Positions 58,579 through 64,000 of a stretch of 64,000 nucleotides of DNA are shown here, in pieces. How positions within the stretch are numbered: position 1 is the stretch's first letter; every line of letters begins with the position of its first letter. Origin of the DNA: Oscillospiraceae bacterium (lineage in GTDB: Bacteria > Bacillota > Clostridia > Oscillospirales > CAG-272). The stretch spans positions 6,651 to 70,650 of the forward strand of contig QAKK01000038.1 in the NCBI GenBank assembly GCA_003343845.1. Reading direction: 5' to 3'. A program made the position numbers and the translations under genes. The notes under the pieces are model-generated. The model had not been told where the DNA came from. It saw only the letters and a list, made by a program, of their open reading frames with translations, and ran no database searches.

Positions 58579-59059
58579 CATCAAAAAAAATCTGTATGAG
58601 CTGTTAGAAAACGGCTTTACGGAAGACTGCATCGAACCGGAGACGGGCGAATTTGACGCAGCAAAGGCGGAGGCGCTGATGGTGAGCCTCCCGGCGGAGT
58701 TTGCCGAGAAGGTAGAAAACACGGCGCTGTACATTGAGGAGCTTGATGCGCGATCGGACGCGCTGAAAGCAAAGGAGCAGGAGCTTGCAAAGCGGCGAAA
58801 GGCGTTTGAAAAGCGCGCCGAGTGGCTGCGCGGTTATCTGACCGCCGCGCTGGACAAGCCGTTTGAAAGTGATGCCGTGAAGATTACTTTCCGAAAATCC
58901 ACATCGGTGGAGTGCGATGTATCAAAACTGCCTGCCGAATACGTCAAGGTCAAGACGACATGTGAGGCGGACAAGACCGCACTGAAAGCGGCGCTGACAT
59001 CCGGGGCAATCATCTCCGGCGCGTCGCTTATTGAGAAGCGGAACATCAAGATTGTGTAA
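58565..59059 (+). CDS. siphovirus Gp157 family protein
   Basis: A 164-residue protein with the Gp157 layout: FDIKKNLYELLENGFTEDCI, DAAKAEALMVSLPAEFAEKV, a long helix with AKEQELAKRRKAFEKRAEWL, and the beta-rich end KITFRKSTSVECDVSKLPAE. Gp157 genes lie in early recombination modules of many Gram-positive siphoviruses; their action is unclear, with a reported link to phage resistance in streptococci. GGAAAGGATG precedes the ATG at 58565. Confidence 0.82.
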   Translation: MNLFDIKKNLYELLENGFTEDCIEPETGEFDAAKAEALMVSLPAEFAEKVENTALYIEELDARSDALKAKEQELAKRRKAFEKRAEWLRGYLTAALDKPFESDAVKITFRKSTSVECDVSKLPAEYVKVKTTCEADKTALKAALTSGAIISGASLIEKRNIKIV

Positions 59060-59086
59060 TTGTGTGAACCGAGAGGAGAATGAAAA

Positions 59087-59620
59087 ATGTGCAAATTCCG
59101 AGATCTGCGCGCCGATGAAATCGATGTGCGCGTGGCAACGGTGAACGACAAGGGCGTGTCGCTGCTGCTGTACAAGGACGCGCGGTGCGACATGAACATC
59201 CTGGACGAGACAGTGGGCGCGGAGAACTGGCAGCGCGAGCATTACGACTGCAAGGGAAATCTGTTCTGCCGCGTCGGCATCAATGAGAACCGCACCGGGA
59301 ACCCGCTTGACGCCGCGTGGGTGTGGAAATCCGACTGCGGCACGGAGAGCAACACCGAGGCGCAGAAGGGCGAGGCAAGCGACAGTTTCAAGCGCGCCTG
59401 CTTTAATTGGGGAATCGGTCGCGAACTGTACACATCTCCGTTTATCTGGATTAAGGCGGCGGACTGCAACATCAAGGACAAAAACGGCAAAAAGGCTTGC
59501 TATGACAGTTTCGATGTCGAAAAAATCAAAATCGAGAACAAGCGCATTGTCGGGCTTGCAATCCGCAACCTGACGACCGGAAAGCGCGTGTATGTCTACA
59601 CGCAGGAAGCAAAAGCATGA
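59087..59620 (+). CDS. Rad52/Sak-type single-strand annealing protein
   Basis: A 177-residue protein. The segment EAQKGEASDSFKRACFNWGI then GRELY is the hallmark of Rad52/22-type phage annealing proteins, where KGEATDALKRACVxxGxGRxLY is common. The N-terminal LYKDARCDMNILDETVGAEN fits the same fold. It should pair complementary single strands during phage recombination, together with the SSB at 60586. GAGAGGAG is nine bases before the ATG. Confidence 0.78.
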   Translation: MCKFRDLRADEIDVRVATVNDKGVSLLLYKDARCDMNILDETVGAENWQREHYDCKGNLFCRVGINENRTGNPLDAAWVWKSDCGTESNTEAQKGEASDSFKRACFNWGIGRELYTSPFIWIKAADCNIKDKNGKKACYDSFDVEKIKIENKRIVGLAIRNLTTGKRVYVYTQEAKA

Positions 59621-60123
59621 AACAGGAATTCCGATTCAAAAAGCGGGACGCATTCGGGCTGATGTCAAGGTTGGGCAGCTTCTTTGACAGCCTTGACCCC
59701 GAGGCGGAGTATGTCATGACCGTGGACAGAGCGCGCAAACGCCGCAGTTTGGACGCCAACGCCTACTTTTGGGTGCTGGCGGGCAAGATCGCGGAGCACC
59801 AGGGCTTGCCCGGCACGACGGATGTCTACCGCAGTTACATCAAGGAAATCGGCGGCAACCGCGAGATTGTATGCGTCCGTGAGGATGCAGCGGACAAGCT
59901 GTGCGTTGGCTGGGAGCGCAACGGTCTCGGCTGGGTGACGGAGCGCTTCCCGAGCAAAATCAAGGGATGCGTCAATGTCATCCTGTACTATGGTTCGTCC
60001 ACCTACGACACGGCGCAGATGTCGCGCCTGATCGACCTTGCGGTGCAGGACTGCAAGGCGCTGGACATTGAGACGGCAACGCCGCAGGAGCTGTCGCTGC
60101 TGCTGGACAGGTGGTCGGCATGA
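59617..60123 (+). CDS. NinB-like phage recombination protein
   Basis: A 168-residue protein with RARKRRSLDANAYFWVLAGK, a pattern of NinB/YbcN-type phage proteins, and a C-terminal GSSTYDTAQMSRLIDLAVQD that resembles their MDTxEMSRLIDxxxxEAxxxGI-like end. These proteins help lambda-type recombination by binding DNA ends or annealing intermediates. Overlaps its neighbours on both sides by four bases. Confidence 0.65.
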   Translation: MKQEFRFKKRDAFGLMSRLGSFFDSLDPEAEYVMTVDRARKRRSLDANAYFWVLAGKIAEHQGLPGTTDVYRSYIKEIGGNREIVCVREDAADKLCVGWERNGLGWVTERFPSKIKGCVNVILYYGSSTYDTAQMSRLIDLAVQDCKALDIETATPQELSLLLDRWSA

Positions 60124-60377
60124 CCGGGCGCTGCTTCTTGTGCCGCAGAGACGGCTTTGTCCACAGACACCACATTTTCGAGGGAGCGCGGCGGCACTTA
60201 TCCGAGGAATACGGACTCGTCGTGCCGCTGTGTCCCGAATGCCACACAGAGAGCGACTTTTCGGCACATAGGTGTACAAATACCGCGGTGATGCTTAAAC
60301 GCGCAGGACAACGAAAATTTGAGCGGTCACACACGCGGGAAGAATTTATTAAGCTGTTCGGGAGGAATTATCTATGA
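60120..60377 (+). CDS. HNH/zinc-finger-like protein
   Basis: 85 residues with two Cys pairs and a His-rich centre: CFLCRR, HRHHIFEGARRHLSE, LVVPLCPECHTESDFSAH. This resembles the compact HNH-type putative recombination endonuclease seen in phage early regions, where the HHxF segment carries the catalytic His. Whether it cuts DNA is open. Start overlaps the previous stop. Confidence 0.65.
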   Translation: MTGRCFLCRRDGFVHRHHIFEGARRHLSEEYGLVVPLCPECHTESDFSAHRCTNTAVMLKRAGQRKFERSHTREEFIKLFGRNYL

Positions 60378-60598
60378 CGCAGTGCGAGAGAATCATCCGG
60401 CACCTGACCGATTACGGCAGTATCACAAGCCTTGAGGCGATGCGCGAGTACGGCATTATGCGGCTGGCGTCGCGTATCAACGACCTGCGCCGCCGTGGGT
60501 ACAAAATCAAGGTCGAGAGCATCGAAGGCTTGAACCGCTACAATGAAAAAACGCGCTATGCGCGATACACAAAGGAGAATGAACAATGGCAAGTTTGA
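60374..60598 (+). CDS. helix-turn-helix protein
   Basis: 74 residues: ERIIRHLTDYGSITSLEAMR then YGIMRLASRINDLRRRGYKI is a winged-helix-like domain found in many Clostridial phages, ending in a beta wing (YNEKTRYARYTK). Coupled to both neighbours by overlaps. Confidence 0.75.
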   Translation: MTQCERIIRHLTDYGSITSLEAMREYGIMRLASRINDLRRRGYKIKVESIEGLNRYNEKTRYARYTKENEQWQV

Positions 60599-61005
60599 AC
60601 AAGGTTATCCTGATCGGCAATCTGACCGCAGACCCGGAGGTCAAGCAGACGCAGAGCGGTCTTTCGGTGGTGTCGTTTACCATCGCGGTCAACCGCCGGG
60701 TCAGCAAGGACGCGGAGCAGAAGACCGACTTCATCAACATCGTTGCATGGCGAAAGACGGCAGAGTTTGTCGGGCAATACTTCAAAAAAGGCAAGCCGAT
60801 TCTTGTGTGCGGCTCGATTCAGACGCGGTCGTACACCGACAACAACGGCAGTAAGCGTTATGTCACAGAAGTCCTTGCGGACGAGGTCGGCTTTGTCGAG
60901 AGCAAGGCAGCATCGGAAGCGCCGAGCGGTACATATGCGCCGGAGGCATACGGAGCGCCGAAGATGGAGGAAGTAAACCCGGACGAAGAAGATTTGCCAT
61001 TCTGA
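60586..61005 (+). CDS. ssb: single-stranded DNA-binding protein
   Basis: A 139-residue SSB: LNKVILIGNLTADPEVKQTQ, VSFTIAVNRR, FINIVAWRKTAEFVGQYFKK and the acidic C-terminal tip PDEEDLPF that recruits partner proteins. A phage copy of the OB-fold SSB used in replication and recombination. Confidence 0.96.
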   Translation: MASLNKVILIGNLTADPEVKQTQSGLSVVSFTIAVNRRVSKDAEQKTDFINIVAWRKTAEFVGQYFKKGKPILVCGSIQTRSYTDNNGSKRYVTEVLADEVGFVESKAASEAPSGTYAPEAYGAPKMEEVNPDEEDLPF

Positions 61006-61013
61006 GGTGTGCG

Positions 61014-61724
61014 ATGCGGGAGCAGTTTACATTCTATCGCTCCTATTTTGACGCCATCCGCCGTCTGAAAAAGGCGGCGGACAGGGCGGCAATCTACGAT
61101 GCGATAGCCGATTATGCGCTGTACGGCAATCTGCCCGAGCTGTCCGATGCAGCCGGCGCGATCTTTGACTTGATTAAGCCGACGCTGGACGCTGCAAAGC
61201 GCAAAAGTGATGGCGCAAAAGGCAGAGAAAAAGCGAAGGATGATGATAAGATACCGTCAAGATACGGTGAAGATACCGACAAGATACCGTCAAGATGTGA
61301 CGAAGTAGGAAAAAACCGCAACGAGAAAGAGAAGGAGAATGAGAAAGAGAAAGAGAAAGAGTATGAGAAGGAATCTTATATATTACCCCCTGTAGTGTCC
61401 CCCTCTGCCACCGACCATTTGCGAGAGCCCACGAAAAATGGCAGCGCTCCGCGCTTCACGCCCCCCACGGTGGAAGAGGTCGCGGCATACTGCCGGGAGA
61501 GAGGCAACGCCGTGGATGCCGAGCAATTCTGGGACTTCTACGCCGCGAACGGTTGGAAAGTCGGTAAGAATCCGATGAAAGACTGGCGCGCCGCCGTGCG
61601 TACATGGGAAAAACGGGACGCTGCCGAGAAAGCGCCGAAGGCTACAAAGAAGCCGCAGAGCTTTGACACGGACGAGTTCTTTGCGAAGGCGCTGGACAAG
61701 TCCTACGGAGGCGGCAAAACATGA
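61014..61724 (+). CDS. phage replication protein (DUF6291-like N-terminus)
   Basis: A 236-residue protein. The N-terminal EQFTFYRSYFDAIRRLKKAA and YDAIADYALYG form a small helical domain common in phage replisome organisers; a Lys/Glu-rich linker (KEKENEKEKEKEYEKE) follows; the C-terminal PPTVEEVAAYCRERGNAVDA then WKVGKNPMKDWRAAVRTWEK is the conserved end of such proteins. It probably recruits or loads the host helicase. GAGGTG precedes the ATG at 61014. Confidence 0.75.
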   Translation: MREQFTFYRSYFDAIRRLKKAADRAAIYDAIADYALYGNLPELSDAAGAIFDLIKPTLDAAKRKSDGAKGREKAKDDDKIPSRYGEDTDKIPSRCDEVGKNRNEKEKENEKEKEKEYEKESYILPPVVSPSATDHLREPTKNGSAPRFTPPTVEEVAAYCRERGNAVDAEQFWDFYAANGWKVGKNPMKDWRAAVRTWEKRDAAEKAPKATKKPQSFDTDEFFAKALDKSYGGGKT

Positions 61725-62041
61725 AAATCGGCGACGAGGTCTATGTACTTGACACATGGCGTGGGGAAAAATACCGCGTCAACAAAGCGACGGTATGCAA
61801 TATACGGTCGTTCACCTATTCCGCGATCCGCCTTGCCGAGGTCAGGTTCCTGTGCGGCGGTACGGGGCTGTATGTGGTCGGCTTCGGTGCGTATGAAACG
61901 CCGGAGGAAGCCGAGGATGCGCTGAAAAGACACACATGCGGCGGTGAAACGCACGCGAACACACGGAAACGGCGCTTTGATGTTCCGAAGGATGAAAACG
62001 AAGCAAGAAAAAGAGTGCTGGATGCACTGGGAGGAGAATGA
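61721..62041 (+). CDS. small phage protein of unknown function
   Basis: 106 residues with an N-terminal beta region (MKIGDEVYVLDTWRGEKYRV then NKATVCNIRSF, SH3-like in look) and a basic helical tail. ATGA overlap with the replication gene. Function unknown. Confidence 0.6.
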   Translation: MKIGDEVYVLDTWRGEKYRVNKATVCNIRSFTYSAIRLAEVRFLCGGTGLYVVGFGAYETPEEAEDALKRHTCGGETHANTRKRRFDVPKDENEARKRVLDALGGE

Positions 62042-62044
62042 ACA

Positions 62045-62335
62045 ATGACACCGATTGAAAAGGCACGCGAGGCGTTGAAGCAAGAGCAGTCGCGCAGAGA
62101 GGAATTTTACGAGGGCGCTGCTTATGCGCTAAAGCTGGTGGAGGCGGCGCAGGTCGGCGAGGATGAGAGACCGAAGACAAACGGAGACCGGGTGCGGGCG
62201 ATGTCGGATGAGGAGCTGATTAACTTTTACTTCGGAGGCTGCGACGAGGTATGTATAAACGACGGCAACAGTTGCACTGATGCAATGTGCCGGGAAGGTA
62301 TGCGTGCATGGCTGCGGCAGGAGGCGGAGAGATGA
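62045..62335 (+). CDS. small phage protein with Cys cluster
   Basis: 96 residues: helical N-terminus (IEKAREALKQEQSRREEFYE) and a C-terminal segment ELINFYFGGCDEVCINDGNS with CTDAMCREGMRAWL, a pattern seen in small phage proteins that may bind a metal through four Cys. Three bases after the previous stop, GGAGGAGAATG nearby. Function unknown. Confidence 0.6.
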   Translation: MTPIEKAREALKQEQSRREEFYEGAAYALKLVEAAQVGEDERPKTNGDRVRAMSDEELINFYFGGCDEVCINDGNSCTDAMCREGMRAWLRQEAER

Positions 62336-62643
62336 CCTGTGAAATCCGAGAAATTTGTGGTGATTGGGCATTGAGCATAAATTTCCTACATGAGACGGTA
62401 ACGATTTATTTCAACTCGCTGCAAAACGCAAAGAATGTGAAACACATAATTGAAACCGACAAGAGTGTGCCGAATTGCGCTACTGTGTGCGATATGGTTG
62501 AAGTTGTGCGATGCAAGGACTGCAAATTCTTTCGCCGAGAAAGCATGTGCTACTGCGGAGAATTCGGTGGCATCGTCACCGAGAAAGACTTTTGCAGCAG
62601 AGGAGAAAGGAAGGACGAAAATGAACAAACACACGGCTGTTGA
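62332..62643 (+). CDS. small phage protein with zinc-type Cys residues
   Basis: 103 residues from the ATG at 62332 that overlaps the previous stop. The C-terminal half VRCKDCKFFRRESMCYCGEF and DFCSRGERKD matches a common small zinc-ribbon-like module of Clostridial phage proteins (VRCKDCxxxxxxxCxxxxGxxVxxDDFCSxGxRK). Overlaps the start of the next gene by 23 bases. Function unknown. Confidence 0.65.
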   Translation: MTCEIREICGDWALSINFLHETVTIYFNSLQNAKNVKHIIETDKSVPNCATVCDMVEVVRCKDCKFFRRESMCYCGEFGGIVTEKDFCSRGERKDENEQTHGC

Positions 62644-63550
62644 CCTAAAACAAATGCAATCGCTTCCGCTTGACATCAAAATCGAAATGACCAAGCGCCG
62701 CATAAAGGAGTGGTACGAGGCATTTGACGGAAATGTCTATGTATCATTTTCAGGCGGCAAGGACAGCACGGTGCTCCTACATATCGCCCGGCAAATGTAC
62801 CCGGACATTCCGGCTGTATTTGTCGATACAGGATTGGAGTACCCGGAAATAAGAGAGTTTGTTAAAAGCATCGATAATGTAACTTGGCTTAAACCGGAAA
62901 TGAGCTTTCGCAAGGTAATTGAAACATACGGGTACCCCGTAATTAGTAAAGCGGTTGCTCATTCAGTATCAGTAGCAAAGCGTAACCAAAACGGAGCCGT
63001 GTATAAAAACCTTTTTAGCCCCTCAAAGCGCGGACCTTATGCAATGCACAAATATGAGTATTTGATGTCAGCACCTTTCAATGTTTCAGAAAAATGCTGC
63101 GACATAATGAAAAAGAAACCCGCCCACTCTTACAGTAAAGCCACGGGTAAAAAGCCTATTATTGGCACTATGGCTTGCGAAAGCCGAATGCGTAAAACGC
63201 AATGGACGAAACACGGCTGCAATGCTTTTGACATAGAGCACCCCGCATCACAGCCTTTATCTTTTTGGACGGAGCAAGATGTGCTTGAGTACATAAGCAC
63301 TTATAATCTGCCCTATGCAAAAGTGTACGGCGAAATTAAGCGCAACGCAGACGGCAAATGGTACACAACCGGCGCAGCGCGTACTGGTTGTATGTTTTGT
63401 ATGTTCGGTGTGCAATGTGAAAAGGAACCTAACCGGTTCCAGCGCATGAGAATTACGCATCCGAAGATTTACGACTACTGCATGAAGCCCATGGCTGATG
63501 GTGGACTTGGAATTGCCGAAGTGCTGGACTTTATCGGCGTGAAGCATTGA
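62621..63550 (+). CDS. PAPS-reductase-like PP-loop protein
   Basis: A 309-residue PP-loop protein. VYVSFSGGKDSTVLLHIARQ is the adenylylation loop, followed by VFVDTGLEYPEI. Cys residues in EKCCDIMKKKPAH and TGCMFCMFGVQCE could bind an iron-sulfur or zinc centre. Related to phage-borne phosphoadenosine phosphosulfate reductase family proteins and distantly to DndC. It might thiolate nucleic acid or a small molecule rather than reduce sulfate, since no other sulfate gene is present; unproven. The ATG at 62621 has GAAAGGACG upstream. Confidence 0.82.
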   Translation: MNKHTAVDLKQMQSLPLDIKIEMTKRRIKEWYEAFDGNVYVSFSGGKDSTVLLHIARQMYPDIPAVFVDTGLEYPEIREFVKSIDNVTWLKPEMSFRKVIETYGYPVISKAVAHSVSVAKRNQNGAVYKNLFSPSKRGPYAMHKYEYLMSAPFNVSEKCCDIMKKKPAHSYSKATGKKPIIGTMACESRMRKTQWTKHGCNAFDIEHPASQPLSFWTEQDVLEYISTYNLPYAKVYGEIKRNADGKWYTTGAARTGCMFCMFGVQCEKEPNRFQRMRITHPKIYDYCMKPMADGGLGIAEVLDFIGVKH

Positions 63551-63563
63551 AAGGAGACAAAAC

Positions 63564-64000
63564 ATGAAATCTGTACTGACAAGCATTCGCCCGAAGTGGT
63601 GCGGGCTGATTGCGAGTGGCAAGAAGACCATCGAGGCACGCAAGACATATCCGAAGCTTCCGACGCCGTTTAAGTGCTACATATACTGCACGAAAGACCC
63701 TAAGTTATCTTTTTGGAGAAGCAAAACATATGCCTATGCAGACGACAGAAGTCATAACATGTACGATATACGCGGCAACGGCAAGGTCATCGGCGAGTTT
63801 GTGTGCGATAAAGTAGATACGCTGTTCAATGATAGCGGCAATCTCGAAAACTATATGCATGACATATTGCCGGAAATTTTGAAAAATACGGCGATGTGTT
63901 TGCATGAATTTGGTGCTTATGTTGGAAATAGAGGTAAGGGCAAAAATATTTACGGCTGGCACATCTCCGATGTAAAAATCTACGACAAGCCGCGGGAGCT
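63564..64000 (+). CDS. ASCH-domain protein (cut by window edge)
   Basis: At least 145 residues, open to the edge. KSVLTSIRPKWCGLIASGKK then TIEARKTYPK is the ASCH signature (SIxPxWxxxIxxGxKTxExRK), with GKVIGEFVCDKVD as the next strand. ASCH proteins are PUA-like and thought to bind RNA or modified nucleosides; copies are common in phages. AAGGAGAC is eight bases before the ATG. Confidence 0.82.
   Translation, partial: MKSVLTSIRPKWCGLIASGKKTIEARKTYPKLPTPFKCYIYCTKDPKLSFWRSKTYAYADDRSHNMYDIRGNGKVIGEFVCDKVDTLFNDSGNLENYMHDILPEILKNTAMCLHEFGAYVGNRGKGKNIYGWHISDVKIYDKPRE

Noticed and set aside
61250..61380. Near-repeats AAGATACCGTCAAGAT in the replication gene
   Set aside because: They fall in the low-complexity linker of the coding frame; too few and too short to be called an iteron origin, although replication origins inside such genes exist in phages.

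Overview
The window is a piece of a low-GC-phylum (Firmicutes/Bacillota) chromosome of Clostridia type, probably an uncultured Oscillospiraceae-like gut bacterium with about 60% GC in its core genes. This rests on PolC-type DNA polymerase III, a sporulation-type YlmC/YmxH protein, a SufCBDSU operon led by an Rrf2 regulator, MEP-pathway isoprenoid genes, strong AGGAGG ribosome-binding sites and TTG starts. The assignment is inferred from gene content only.

Layout. 0-5.4 kb: rpmB (cut by the left edge), an SGNH hydrolase, mtaB, upp, an RluA pseudouridine synthase, a cyclophilin and an S51 peptidase-like protein. 5.4-11.6 kb: an accessory island of lower GC with seven small or medium genes of unknown function in one direction, a broken Cys-rich reading frame, and a very AT-rich ABC exporter. 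It ends at an intergenic hairpin block beside two tRNA-Leu genes (CAG and GAG). 12.5-17.9 kb: an operon of asparagine synthase, D-aspartate ligase-like ATP-grasp enzyme, aspartate racemase and MurE, which reads as a pathway for an L-Lys peptidoglycan with a D-Asp/D-Asn cross-bridge. 18-25 kb: XPD/DinG-like helicase, NAD(P)HX dehydratase, YlmC with an apparent ACG start, a secreted protein with a 55-residue companion, rpsB and tsf. 25.2-25.6 kb: an intergenic repeat block with a MITE-like inverted-repeat unit. 25.7-30.3 kb: a frameshifted ketopantoate reductase-like gene, a PcrA/UvrD helicase and a GH2 glycosidase. 30.4-41.4 kb (minus strand): polC, pyrH, frr, uppS, cdsA, dxr, rseP, ispG, a rearranged form of the usual rpsB-tsf-pyrH-frr-uppS-cdsA-dxr-rseP-ispG-polC cluster. 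41.4-45.1 kb: lipid kinase, MerR regulator with a divergent lipoprotein gene behind a 19-bp-spacer promoter, MFS transporter. 45.3-50.6 kb: Rrf2-sufCBDSU. 50.7-52.4 kb: ECF sigma factor and its membrane-anchored partner.

From about 52.6 kb to the right edge is mobile DNA. A broken phage gene and a partial tRNA-Trp 3' end mark an older insertion; a 47-base tRNA-Trp 3' half at 53295-53341 next to a tyrosine integrase marks the left attachment site of a second element that runs out of the window. That element carries an integrase, a membrane cargo protein, an ImmA-like protease converging on an XRE repressor, a control region with an 18-bp palindromic operator inside the early promoter, and a tightly packed early module: small DNA-binding proteins, an octapeptide-repeat protein, Gp157, a Rad52-type annealing protein, a NinB-like protein, HNH-like protein, SSB, replication protein, several unknowns, a PAPS-reductase-like protein and an ASCH-domain protein cut by the edge. 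No structural phage genes are visible, so prophage versus integrative conjugative element is undecided, although the early gene set is phage-like.
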